Position numbers and translations under genes: made by a program. From Rehmannia glutinosa (taxonomy: Eukaryota; Streptophyta; Magnoliopsida; Lamiales; Orobanchaceae), in NCBI GenBank assembly GCA_016081115.2, contig JABTTQ020001795.1, positions 1,364,001-1,428,000 on the forward strand: a stretch of 64,000 nucleotides of DNA, written 5' to 3'. The notes under the pieces are model-generated. The model was not told where the DNA came from, searched no databases, and saw only the letters and a list, made by a program, of their open reading frames with translations. Below are positions 45,922-57,524 of the stretch, piece by piece. The first letter of the stretch is position 1. Every line of letters begins with the position of its first letter.

Positions 45922-46648
45922 CTCTTGCTTATGGTTTGTGAGATTTCGAAAGTCTGCTGAAATTGTTATGCTCGATTATGAAATAATGCAGTGAGCAAAA
46001 TCAGTAACATGAATCTCATATTTATAAGAGATCGAAAATTGTAATTATAGAAATAAATTTGTCTGATTTTTTATGAGATGATCTCGTTTATTTAGCAGAT
46101 ATTTTTTTCCATACAATAATTTAATTTATGTACTTATATATAAATTAATTAATAACGTGCATGATTTGTTTCCATCACCATATTTACTGTTCTATTCGAT
46201 TAGGAAAAAAATTTGATTACCTCGATAAAGAATCTGAAAAATGCTCTGAATTTTTAAAAGAATTTTTTTTTGATTTAATTACCGCATTTAACAGGGATTT
46301 GTTTCCATTAAAAATTGACTAATCGATTTGTTTAGGAAAAAATAAAATTCGGTTAACTTGATACATGATTTGTGAAATTAATATATTTAATGATTATTGA
46401 TTGATTACCATAATTCTCCAAACAGATTTGTTTCCCTGAATAACATAAAAACCAATTACATTTACATGGGATTTGATTGTATATGCCCAAAATCAGTGGA
46501 TTTTATTCAATTTCACACCAAATTAAATTTGAATTTTAATCGATTTCTAACCAATTATAATGTCAGAATTCGGAATTAATGTTTACTAATTGTAGAAGGG
46601 TCGTTTAGGCGGGAAAAAGTTTTTTTTTAACTATTTATAAGTAACTTG

Positions 46649-46681
<33 letters not shown>

Positions 46682-46807
46682 GATGTTATGAAGTAAAAAG
46701 TTGATATCATTAATTCATCAATATAACCTCATTAATTCATTTTATTCCCATAATGTAGCATCTCAACATGGGAGGGGGTGTCAATACGAGAGTGTTAAAA
46801 ATAACTA
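45922..46807. other. AT-rich intergenic DNA with a TA microsatellite
   Basis: No gene was seen. An uninterrupted TA repeat occupies about 46653-46681. Open frames here are AT-driven. Confidence 0.6.
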
Positions 46808-46816
46808 AACAGTTTA

Positions 46817-47647
46817 GAGCTAATTTCAAAAATACCTAACGTTCCGGTAGAAAAGACACTAAATATGTTCCCCGCTCTTTGTTAGATATTTTTACGCTTC
46901 TGCAATTTTTTTGGACAATTTTATGTTTTTTTGATTTTTTTTGTTCCTTAATTATTTTCTTTGTTATTTTTGTTGTTCCGTACTTGTTTCTATGTTGTTT
47001 ATTTTGTTTCTTTGTTGTTTCAATGTTTCGATGCATCTTTTACCTATTTTTTACGCTCTTTTTTGTTAATATGTTATTTTATATATTATTTCTGTTGTTT
47101 CTAGGTTGTTTTTAATGTTGTTCTGATGTTTCTTTATTGATTCCATGTTGTGTCCGATGTTTCAAATATGCAGTTTTTTACCCATTTTTAAGCTGTTTTT
47201 GTTCCTGTGTTGTTCTTATATTGTTTCGGAGTTGTTTCTATATAGTTCTTAATGTTGTTCTTTTGTTTCTTGGTCGTTTTAAGGTATTTTCGACTTTTTC
47301 AATGTATTGGATCAAAAATTGAATTGTGGTTTTTTTTCATGTGTTGTTTCGTATTATTTCCAATGAGTTTTGTTTTAATACGTGTTGTTTTAGGTGTATA
47401 TTTATTTCTTGATTGTTATTACATTTGAATATAAAATTGATTATTTAATGGAGGAAGAATTATTTTTCGGAAATTGATTAGATGAAACATGCCAAAACAA
47501 CTCAAAAACAATGTCATCCCGGGAAAATTGGCGGGAACGTAAAAATATCCCCAAAAAAAGGCAGAAACGTACAAATATCCAGAAAAAGGACTGGGAGCGT
47601 AAATGTATCATTTTTGCGGGAATGTTGGGTGTTTTTGTCCTTATCCC
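46817..47647. mobile_element. Non-autonomous Mutator-like element
   Basis: Long imperfect terminal inverted repeats (about 90 bp, starting GAGCTAATTTCAAAAATACC and, inverted, GGGATAAGGACAAAAACACC) are flanked by 9-bp near-identical duplications, AACAGTTTA (46808-46816) and AAGAGTTTA (47648-47656). A 9-bp TSD with long TIRs is the Mutator signature. The interior (46890-47440) is a T/G-biased degenerate repeat of TGTTGTTTCT type. No transposase is encoded. Confidence 0.8.
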
Positions 47648-47656
47648 AAGAGTTTA

Positions 47657-48026
47657 TATATCAACCCGGCCAGTTTAAATGCGTAGGGCCATCTTAACGA
47701 CCCATAACGTTGGTAATATTCACACCAGGATCTCATTTTTCCAAACCAAAAAGAAGAAAAAACCTCAATCAATTTGCATGTCAAATCCTATGGACAACCT
47801 TACCCTCATAAAAAAAGTTGACGCAAGAATGGACTTCTATATTTACAAAATACAAATTACAAAAGATTATTACAATACATTTGAGCATAGTTTTGCAATC
47901 ACAAAACTGACAGTGGCCCTGCTCGCTCCACCTTAGCATTTTATGAACAGGTTTTAAGGGGTAGAACGGTCATTTGCTTCCAACACCATGAGCATTCAGC
48001 TTCTCCTCCTTTCTCCTAAACAAATT
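47657..48026. other. Intergenic DNA and 3' UTR side of the HPP gene
   Basis: No ORF with recognisable content. The part next to 48026 is downstream of the HPP stop codon on the minus strand and probably contains its 3' UTR. I did not pinpoint a poly(A) signal. Confidence 0.5.
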
Positions 48027-51000
48027 TCAGAACCTCAAATTGTCCTTCAAGTAACATACCATCTCTTGCTGCATCAGATCATCCAACAACTTTTAGTACA
48101 TCATATTAACATGACAAAGTTGACGAAACATATCAAGACAAAAGAATCAATAAATTTTAAACAAACAAAGATAGTTTAATAAATATTTATTATAAGAAAT
48201 GTCATTTGCCGTACAATTATAACATATTCTTCACAATAGATTTATATATTGTACTTCCTCCAACACATTATTTCAGTGTGAAATCCTAAACAAAGTTGAA
48301 AAATAGAAATTTTGAGTATGTTTATAGTATTGGGTCTAATTCAAAGTGGTGGTTGGTGTCATATAATTATAAGTGAGAATTATCTCACTTATTAAGAGAC
48401 CGAACTTGTGTTGGGACATTTTAGAAACAACTGAAAACAAGAAAAGACTAAATTATTATATCTCATTGACATATTTTAGGAATAAAAATAAAAATATTTC
48501 CATTAATGGTCCTCATTATATATAAGACTTTATCATCCACACAAGTCGTGCGTGCATATATGTCTTTAAGATAAATTACAAAAGCTATCCCTAAAGTTTA
48601 GACTAATTACAAAAAACAGTACAGTTATCTTACAAAGTTACAAATACCCCCTTATTTTATACAAACAATCCCTTGTGGTTTGTATTTACCTGTCAATTAT
48701 CCCATCCAAAAGGAGAAATATAATTTGTAACATAGTTGGGATTTTTTTGTAATTAGACTAATGTTCAAGGGTAGTTTTTGTTATTAACCCATATATTTAT
48801 ATGAGGAAAAGTAAATATATCAGGTTTAGGAACAAGATGAAAGTGCTTACAATCAAACAGAGGAGAAGACATCCAGCAGCACCAGGGAACAAAGCATACC
48901 AAAAGTTCAAATGGTGCAGCTTAACTCCATCAATAAATAGCAATGGCAAGCTTGCAGCTGCAAAGTTATTTAAATAATTAACATTATTTAATTATGAAGT
49001 ATGAAATGCAGGTGACCACATAAAATTTGTTGTAGATAGAATATATGTGTTATGTAATTACCTGGTGGATGTACAGAGCGAGTTAAAATCATGAAGGCTA
49101 TGGCAGTAGAAAGGGCGGTGCTCCTAGCGAGCCAACCGGGACCAAATATTGAGAACGCCAAAACACCTATTGCTGCACAGCCGATTTGCGCCACAAACAT
49201 ATTGTACTTCTGCATGTCCAAGAAAAAATCGTACTTCCATATCTCATTTATTTCAAGAAACTAGATATTTATATAAGAAAAAGCAAATTAAGTAAAATCC
49301 GAAGTTAAAAAAGCTTGTGACTTCTTGTTGATGTGTATTGTTCTACATTCTTGCATTCACTTTTCCTAAAAAAGTTTGTGTGATGTTATGGCAAATTAAT
49401 AATTTAAACCTTATAGATAAGACATTTAAATGGAGGCGGCTAAATGTCGATGCTGAGCCATGAGAAGGACTTCATACATACATGTCTTGATGATAAAACA
49501 TGATGATGGACAATAACTTCCTACCATTACCCCTACTTTTAGATGATCAAGATATAGATGGTTCATCTAGTGGCGACTCAGTCCAGATCGTCCATTCAAT
49601 TCTCTATTTCATCTTATGTTATTCCAATACAGTAGATGTCACATGTACAACAATAACATCATCTCGTTCACGTGGCATCCATCTAACATATTGGAATAGC
49701 AGATGGAATAGAGAATGGAGTAGGAGATCTTGTGTGTAGCGACCAGACCTCTTAGTACGAAAATCCATAGCAAATGATACGAAAAAATTCATCTGGGGAT
49801 TTGAGCAACAACTCTTAGTTCTCATATATTTGTAATAGTGTGTTATGAGAAGTTCTAGATGTTCTTACCGATGAGAAAAAATTGAGGATAAGGTGATATA
49901 TACGTTTCGTTATGAAACCTTGCTCACACCACTCGGTACTCTACCCTTCTTCAGGCTAGTTATATATTGGAGTGGAGATGTTATTCCCCAATTTGAAGTT
50001 ATTTAAAACATGTAATCCTCATGAACAGAGAGTCTAGGTTCTTGTCCTCGAGAAGCATGCATATGTAGGAACCTACCCTCAACTATGAGTAAGATTAGGA
50101 GGGTGTTTGGCAAAGCTTAGTTAAAAGATTTATAAGCTCCTACACCTTATAAGATGTTTTTAGAGCTTATAAGATGTTAAATCTTATTTTAAAAATAAGT
50201 GGTTGAAGTATTTGGACAAAATAAGATGAAGGAGCTTATAAGATGTTAGTAATGGCATTTTTATGATTAAAATGACTAAAGTGAAAGGAGATTGTTAAAA
50301 TAAGATCTTATTTTGAAAATAAGGTGGGAACCGCCACCTTTTTTATAAAGAGCTTATAAGCTCCTAAATTCTTATTTTGGGAGTTAATAAGATTTTATTT
50401 TTTTTTGAAAAAAACATTACCAAACACTTTTAGAGAGCTTATAAGCTCTTCAAAACATCTTATAAGATGTATTCAAGAGCTTATAAGCTCTTAGCCTAAC
50501 ACCCTCTAGGTCAAGTTAGTAACCATTGATAATTCTTTGGAGATGTTATTCCCCAATATCAAGAATTTAAACATGTTATCCCCACAAAGGTAGAGTCTAG
50601 GTTCTTTCATAGCCTATGAGCGGTGTTCTAAAAAGCACTAGGCGCGTGGCGCTAGCGCGACGGCAAAGCGGGGTCTAGCGCTAGGCGAGACTGGGCGGGG
50701 TGTAGATAGGACTAGGTGGGGCCTAATCGGAAGAAGAAATGTAGGCGGTGAATGGGAGTCTAGCACCTATCGTGAAATACTAAATGGGGCTATGCGGGGA
50801 TTTTTAGAATAGTGACTATGAGTAAGGTGAGGGCAACTTTAGTAACCATTTACACTTATAGTTAAAAGTACCACACAATCTGATCATCGACATCTTGCTG
50901 AATTGACTGCATCATATCAGATTCAGGGACGTCAATTATCAAACTCGACTAAAAACTTGTGCTACCAAATAACTCTATAAAATGAATTCAGGCCATAACA

Positions 51001-52607
51001 ACGTTATTCAAGGAATTTAGTTGCTTTGACACAGATCACTTCAAGTGCCTAAACCACAACAAGTTAAAACATGAATGTAGGAGACATATATATACTATAA
51101 GGACAAATTATATATGTTGTACTTTGCAAACTATAGAATGATTAGAGACAAACAGAGCACTTAAAGAAATGTCTTTTATGGGAAACATCAGTTAGTAATA
51201 CATTTTTCATGCTTTAGGTAGGTATGAAGAGCTCTCAAGATTAATACTTTAATTTTTTGTTCTATTAGCAATGAAAGGCCATGAAACTAACTCACATTAC
51301 CAGTTTTTTATTTACTATTAAACTCAAATGGGACACTTCAAAACCTGATCACATTGGTATGAAACACAGAAGTTTATTAGCGGAGTAAGTTGGACATAGG
51401 GCTGCAAAATAGACCAAGTTATCCGGTACTCTACTAGAGGTCGATTATTTAAAGTTTGTTTGAGCTTAGTCGTTAATATAACAAATCAAGTTTGAACATA
51501 TTTTTGGTAAAGCCAAGCTCTAGCTCGCCTCGATTAATAAAAAAAAAAGTAATAATATATGTGTAAAAGTAGAAAACTATCTAAGCTCGATTAGCGCTCA
51601 ACTTGACTAATCCTATTCAAACTTGATTCGATTAGTAACCAAACCAAACTCAACCATAAATATTGAAATTCGATAACAATTCAAATGAACATGAACACAT
51701 AACATTTTCAGCTCTACTCGATTTGTTTACAAACCTGGGTGGACAAAGAAGACGGAGCAATACTCATTCTAGATTGAGCTACTAAACAAAATTACCCCAA
51801 ATGCCGTGTGTTTCTCGAAAAGAACATTGTGTTAAACATCCGAATAAAAAGAAAGAGTAATCAGCATGTTACCCTGGCACCAGGAGATGCCGGTGTGGCG
51901 AAGAGAACAGCGCAAACTGCTCCCAATGGCGCAATTGTCATTGAAATGCCTTTTGGTGCCAAAATTTGATCAATCTTTCCCAATATGGCCATTGCAGCAA
52001 AAGCCCCTGATACATTATCATTTTTTTAGTAATTAAATACCATCTAAAAGTTGCAGAATTATCATCCAAACCAAAAATCTCATAATACTCGCTTGAAAAT
52101 ACTACTCAAAGGTTCATCCATTGTATTTTCACAAGATAATGTCATAAAATAAAAGAACAATTTAATACATCCCTCTTAGGCTGAGACATGGAATATGCTT
52201 TCTCTCATTCTTTCCACCCAAAAAAAAAAAAACAATTAAAAAATAAAAAATTAATAATATTAAAAAAAAGCTGCAATATAGGAAGCTCGTTTCTTGGTGG
52301 AAAAAAATGTGCACTAACCAGCAGAAGGCCAAACAATGTCGCTAAGAGAAGGAGATTTGGAGCTTTTCTCAGGTACCCAATTTTCCCATAATGGTGAACT
52401 CACATTACTTGATGATGAAATTACAAAAAGCTCCTTTCTTTTTTTCAGCCCTTTTAATCTCAAAGACCCAAGAACCCTGTTTCCCTTCTTTAAGCCACAT
52501 TTTCCACTGATTGAGTTGCAGGAAGATAATACATACAGCGATGGCAGAGGATTTTGTGGCAAAACAGAAAGATGATTAAAATGGGCATGGAGTTGCATAC
52601 CCATCAT
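48027..52607 (-). CDS. HPP-family membrane protein, probable plastid nitrite transporter
   Basis: Five exons join in frame with GT-AG junctions: 52319-52607, 51873-52006, 49062-49209, 48851-48957 and 48027-48068, giving 239 aa plus TGA. Exon 1 is a Ser/Leu/Lys-rich leader without acidic residues at its start, consistent with a chloroplast transit peptide. Hydrophobic segments follow: MTIAPLGAVCAVLFATP, AQIGCAAIGVLAFSIFGPGW, ALSTAIAFMILT and ALFPGAAGCLLLCLI. The family signature SVHPPAASLPLLF spans the exon 3/4 junction. Plant HPP proteins of this size (Arabidopsis At5g62720 and At3g47980, from memory) are chloroplast-envelope nitrite transporters that supply nitrite to nitrite reductase. No stop or shift is seen. 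It is apparently the only functional host gene here. Confidence 0.92.
49592..49718. repeat. Inverted repeat in HPP intron 2
   Basis: The arms at 49592-49630 (CCATTCAATTCTCTATTTC...) and 49681-49718 are imperfectly complementary over about 38 bp. It could be a foldback or MITE remnant; no TSD was identified. Confidence 0.5.
50099..50506. mobile_element. MITE with GAGGGTGTT termini
   Basis: The 408-bp element has terminal inverted repeats GAGGGTGTT(T/A)GGC flanked by TAG on both sides, and interior palindromes around CTTATAAG and AGCTTATAAGCT. A 3-bp TSD would fit PIF/Harbinger, but TAG is not the usual TWA, so the superfamily is open. Confidence 0.65.
50621..50814. mobile_element. Short hAT-type MITE
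   Basis: The 194-bp element has imperfect TIRs (CGGTGTTCTAAAAA and, inverted, CACTATTCTAAAAA) flanked by 8-bp near-identical CCTATGAG/ACTATGAG. The interior is GC-rich with GGCGCTAGCGC-type palindromes. Confidence 0.7.
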
Positions 52608-53345
52608 TGCTTAAATTTTCTGATTCTTGTTTTAGGACCCAAAAAACCCAAATAAATATCTGGGATTTTCTGGTTTTTTTGGGAAAAATAAAAAAGGAGG
52701 AAAAGAGAGACCGTTGGGAGAAGTTGAAAGCCCATGAGAGGGGTCTCTTGGAGACGTCGAAAGGGCATTGGATGAAAATTGAGAGGGGTGGGCGGGCATC
52801 CAGCTAGGCTGGCTAGTGTCAAGTGTCAACCTTTTGTTTTTATTTGTTTTTTTAAATTGAAATACATTTGGTTTTAGTGTATTAGTTTATGTGTGAGATA
52901 AACGATAGTTTTATACTTTTTGTCTGCATTAATATATGGATTTCTACATGGACGATCTTTGGTCAAGTTTTACTTTTACAATCATTGCTTCGTTATTTTG
53001 CCTCTTTCCATGTCATTTCTTTGAATATTGTTTAAATGATCATGGCTTTTTTCTTTTATTGTATAATAATAATAATACTAATAATAGTAATATACTGAAT
53101 TACAATTATGGTCCCTTAACTATAGGGGAGACGAAATTGGTCCTGTACAAATTATATTTTAAAAAACAAACTTACAAAATTTTATTAAAAAAAAATTGAG
53201 TCATTTTTATCCAAAATTGAATATTTTGCCAAAAATATCAGGTGACATGCACGTGAGCCCCCAGTTTTCTGAATTAGTTTGCAATTCCTGGTGAAAAGAG
53301 GACACATTTCACTAAAATCGAACTTTTGTAATAATATTATGGATT
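52608..53345. promoter_or_regulatory. Upstream region of the HPP gene
   Basis: This is the 5' flank of the minus-strand HPP gene and should contain its promoter and 5' UTR. The minus strand just upstream of the ATG is C/T-rich (rc of 52680-52740). No specific element can be asserted. The remaining sequence to 53345 is AT-rich. Confidence 0.4.
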
Positions 53346-53861
53346 AGTCTCCTGTTAAACCGTCTAAAAAATCTAATTCGTTAGACGGATCTAAATACTC
53401 GACCTGTGGTCAATTCGCCTATTGACCCGCACAACCACTAACACCACAACAACAACATCCGTTGACCGCTGCTAATACTTTTTAGAAGGGATACTAATAC
53501 TTTTTAGGAGGACTACTAATATTTTTCAGGAAAAATACTAAAATATCTTTAATCGAAAAACCTAATACTTTTCAATAAGATACGTTTAAGGGGGGATACT
53601 AATATTTTTGCGGGAAAAAACCAATACTTTTCATGGGGAATGCTAAAAAAAATGCTCAATGAGTTGCTAATACTTTTACAGTTGATTACTAATACTTTTT
53701 AAGGGGAAAACTAATACTTTTGAGGGTTGCCTAATATTACTTCACTGCCTAATATTATTCAAGGGGGATTACTAATACTTTTCAAATTTACTACTAATAC
53801 TTTTCAGGAGAAAAACTAATACTTTTAAAGGCCCACCCGTTAGACGGTTTAACCCAAGTCT
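53346..53861. mobile_element. MITE carrying an internal minisatellite
   Basis: 22-bp terminal inverted repeats (18 matches) end in GTTAAACCGTCTAA (53346-53367 and 53840-53861). Between them, 53471-53830 holds about 15 degenerate units of 20-25 bp around ACTAATACTTTT(C/T)AGGGG. No TSD could be fixed. Confidence 0.7.
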
Positions 53862-54118
53862 TTTATCTAATATTATTAATTAACTTTACAATCTTATTTT
53901 TACACATTGAATTGCTTATAGAGTTTATTTTGAGAATGTTATTTTGAATTTTAACATGTTCAAAGATCCAGCTGGGCACTGTTCAAGCACCATTACATAG
54001 CATGGTTTGAATTTATTGAGAAAAAGAAAAAGAAAATATTAGATGAATATACTATACTTGTGTAAAAAAAATATTATATGGTTACGATCGAAAAGAATTA
54101 ATATGAAACTCAAGCTAA

Positions 54119-54475
54119 GGGCATCTCCAATTCCGAACCAAATAAAAATCTTTTGCACAGTTTTTTATGTGACACGTCACTGTCATATCAGTGCCACTTC
54201 AAAAGAAAAAACCCCACAAATTTGATAAACCTTTCTCCATAATCCATAAACCCCACAAATTTGATAAACCATTGAATATAAAATATTAAAAGCAAACTAT
54301 TGAATATTTAAATATTTATGCATTACTCAAAAAAAAAAAAATCTTGGCCATAAATCAGGTTTATTAATATAAACTGGTTTATGCCACATCATCAAAAACC
54401 TTCCCCGGGATGTGGTTTATATAAATCAAATTTTTGCCTTAAAACCTCCATATAAACCGAGCATTGCAGATGCTC
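54119..54475. mobile_element. Tourist/Harbinger-like MITE
   Basis: The 357-bp element has TIRs GGGCATCTCCAA and, inverted, GAGCATCTGCAA (10 of 12), flanked by TAA at 54116-54118 and 54476-54478. A TAA duplication fits PIF/Harbinger. The interior repeats CCCCACAAATTTGATAAACC twice (about 54206 and 54251). Confidence 0.75.
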
Positions 54476-54661
54476 TAAGTAAAGAAAAAGAAAGAGTATT
54501 GTTGCCTTTATTCTGCTAAACCAGGTGAAAATGTATTCCAAAACTTGAAAATGCAAAATACAAGGTTCCTGCTATGTATACTAAGGAGGAGATAAAACTG
54601 CTAAATCGTAGTTCTAAAAGAAGCACTTTTACAATAAAATGAAAGTGTGAAAAACTATGTC

Positions 54662-55214
54662 TTGTATGGTTATGTTTCCATGGACCATTTCAATTTTAGT
54701 GTTGGAAATAGATTTTGAGAATTTATTGGTTTTCGTGTGAGAACCTGGAATTATGTTTGGATGAGAGAATGAAAATGAGTTTTATATAGGTTTGAAAATG
54801 AGATTATGTTTGGTTGATTAGTTTTGAAATATTATTTTATGTATATAATAATTTGAAAAGTTGATAGTGGTTGAATTTTTTAATTTATATATATATAATA
54901 TTATATTTGGAAGATTATATGTTGGTGGGTCCCATTAAATATATATAATTAAAAAATAATAATATTTTAAGTAGATGGAGTTGGTAATGGAGGGTCCCAC
55001 ATGTATAATTGGATGAAAAGGTGAGAAAGTGATTGATGAGTGATGTAGGGTATACTATAGGGTTGAAAATTGAAAATATAGGTTTGAAATATTGTTTTAT
55101 GTGAAAATTGGAAAATAAAAATGATGATTTCCATTGGAAAATTTAGAAACAAACATGATTCAATTTCTATGAATAGTTGGAAATTGAAAATTGGCCATTG
55201 GAAACATATACAAA
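54662..55214. mobile_element. Probable MITE with TATGTTTCC termini
   Basis: Inverted ends share TATGTTTCCA(A)TGG(A/C)C and CAATTT over about 34 bp. The interior contains repeated TATGTTTGG/GAAAATGAG motifs. No clear TSD was seen. Confidence 0.5.
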
Positions 55215-55680
55215 CATATAACTCAACAATATTAAAGAGGTAGTAATATCATGGGAATAATGTCAACACAAATCAAGGGTGATTTTGAAAAGCACATGGA
55301 AATTATTGCCCCCTTCCCCCTCTATCTCTATATATATAAGAATTGGATAAAATGAAACCATATTTTTGGGGTAAGGCAGTGTAGATTAATCTGTCCATTT
55401 ATTTAATTTTTTCAAAATTTGAGATTTAATTGATTTTTAAGCGTTTTTTTTATTTTAATTCGAATAAGGGTAAATTAGTCATTTGTCATATAAGAGTTTT
55501 CTTCATTTTTGGTAACCTCTCCAAAACCGTCTCTCACTCCCGCACAATTTGTGTTCAATTTATTTTTGATTTTTAACAGGGTTCTTCAGTTATCATCTCT
55601 CACGCCAGTTCAATTCTAGGGTAGAAATTGAAAAATCACATCCGTCCCTGATCGTCTCTCTCAGCGCAGTGAAGTAGAAT
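55215..55680. other. AT-rich spacer
   Basis: No gene was seen. Two short CTCTCAC-containing stretches near 55530-55670 look like the start of a transcribed leader (see the next entry). Confidence 0.4.
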
Positions 55681-56390
55681 GCAATTTTTTTTTGGAGTTT
55701 GACTTTATTTATTCTTCTTCGAGTTCGGTAAGTATATTTATTATTACTTCATCTTCACTGTTAAACCTAGGGTTTTTTATTCGATTATACCTTGTGTGTT
55801 TATTATTTTTGGTGAGGATGCTAATTCGAGTTGTTGTTTTTAACTCGGGTTTTTTTGTTATATTTTTTGCGTTATTGCTTTGATTTTTTTGGGTAATGGT
55901 GGTGGGAGCTTTCGTTAATGGCGGTTTCATTATTGTGTTTTGCTGAAGAAGATGATCAATGATTTTTGTAAAAAATTGGGATATATTATTGTATAATTAT
56001 AATGGGTTTGCTGCTATTTTATTTTAATGTATTTTTGTTACACATATTTCATTTATACTCTATATTATTGTTGTTTTTTCGATATATATTTTGTGATATT
56101 TTACTGCTAATATAGAATGCAAATGATGTATATGATGTGGTTCTTTGTATGTTTGTTTGTATATGAATGCTTATATAATTTTTTGGAATTTTGTGATAGG
56201 TTTGGTGTTTTTGTAATCATGGTGAAAAGAGGTAGAAAAAGTGAACAACGTGTCGAGGGCGATGTTGGTGAGGGCAGTGAGCAAGTCTCTGCGGTGAAAG
56301 CAAATTGAAGGCAAATTGTAATCGAGGTGATATTGGTGAGGGCAGTGAGCAAGTCTCTGCGGTGAAGGCAAATTGTAATCATGATTGTAG
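55530..56390 (+). other. Orphan gene start with internal duplication
   Basis: A C/T-rich leader is followed by a possible intron (TTCG|GTAAGTA near 55728, acceptor GTGATAG near 56200). An ATG at 56220 opens MVKRGRKSEQRVEGDVGEGS and stops after 29 codons. A block of about 66 bp (GGTGAGGGCAGTGAGCAAGT...) at 56267 is repeated at 56335. No downstream coding sequence was found. It resembles the 5' end of a transposon or gene whose body is lost; I cannot name it. Confidence 0.35.
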
Positions 56391-56735
56391 TTTATTTTGA
56401 TGTTAGCTTTTGGGAGTTTGAAGGCAAATTATATCTAGTAGTTACTTTGATGATTATGTTTTTATGCTTAAATTATTATTTATATATTAGAAGCAATACA
56501 TATTTAGTTGGAGTTTGTTGTATATTTAATTATTTTTTGCAAAAATATGTTGATCTGTGTAACTCAGAATATGCTGCTCAAATAACATTGGATTTCGATT
56601 CATTTAATATAGTTTTATGATTTTTTATGCCTATATATGTTTTATTGTGCTAAAGAAGTAGAGACTGGCGGTTAATATTTAGTACTGAAGGATTGGGCTC
56701 CCAATGTAACATAGATTATACGTGCAGTGTTTTAG
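56391..56735. other. AT-rich spacer
   Basis: No features were recognised. Confidence 0.5.
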
Positions 56736-56737
56736 TG

Positions 56738-57133
56738 TTAAATATGCAGTAGATATATATTAAATATGCAGTACAATCCATTGAAGAGTTCATACGTGTT
56801 AGTACCTGCAGTATATATACATCATTGATACAATATTATAATGTTAAATATACAGTTTTATATGTTAAGTATGCAGTACAATATATCGCAGTACACATAT
56901 TCAAGTTCTACATGCAGTTTATATATACCATCGATTTAGCATAACAGTGTTAAATATGCAGTACATATATGTTAAACACGCATTATAATATTGTTAAATA
57001 TGCAATACATATATGTTAAATATGCATTATAATCACCGCAGAGCACATACAAGAATCATATGCAACATAATTATATAATATATATTATAACAACTCTAAC
57101 TATGCAGTATATATATGTTAAATATGCAGTGTA
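56738..57133. repeat. Degenerate tandem repeat around TTAAATATGCAGTA
   Basis: The motif TGTTAAATATGCAGTACATA recurs about ten times with variation across 400 bp, in units of roughly 20-45 bp. The array is old and partly shuffled. Confidence 0.65.
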
Positions 57134-57195
57134 AAAAATATTTCGTAAATTGTGCAAAAGATTTCCATTTTTTTGGAAAGAGAAGCGTGATTTTT

Positions 57196-57249
<54 letters not shown>
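57196..57249. repeat. Compound microsatellite (CT)n(AT)n
   Basis: An uninterrupted CT tract passes directly into an AT tract. Confidence 0.9.
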
Positions 57250-57250
<1 letters not shown>

Positions 57251-57481
57251 CTAAATCCTTAATTCACGGTAGCAACATGTGATTCTCTCTCTTTCTCTAT
57301 AATTGATTCCTTAATTCACGGTCCTCACATGTTTTTGTTTGACAATTTTACCCTTATTGGAATTTAATTAATTAGTTAATCTATTATTATCCTATATTAA
57401 TCCTAGCCTTTGATGTATATAAGGAGATGGTTGAGATCGATCCCAAACTGTCTCACCGTAAAATGTGGTCTCACTTTGGAT

Positions 57482-57483
<2 letters not shown>

Positions 57484-57522
<39 letters not shown>
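57484..57522. repeat. (TA)n microsatellite
   Basis: An uninterrupted TA tract. It produces artificial Tyr-Ile open frames on both strands. Confidence 0.9.

Positions 57523-57524
<2 letters not shown>

Larger units (their letters stand above)
49974..50860. repeat. Tandem duplication within HPP intron 2
   Basis: GGAGATGTTATTCCCCAAT starts at 49974 and again at 50539. Both are followed by AGAGTCTAGGTTCTT, CTATGAGTAAG and TTAGTAACCATT. Each copy was split by a different MITE (50099-50506 and 50621-50814). The unit without MITEs is about 155 bp. Confidence 0.75.

Noticed and set aside
46879..47322. Hydrophobic, Phe/Cys-rich ORFs as membrane proteins
   Set aside because: They translate the T-rich degenerate repeat inside the Mutator-type element.
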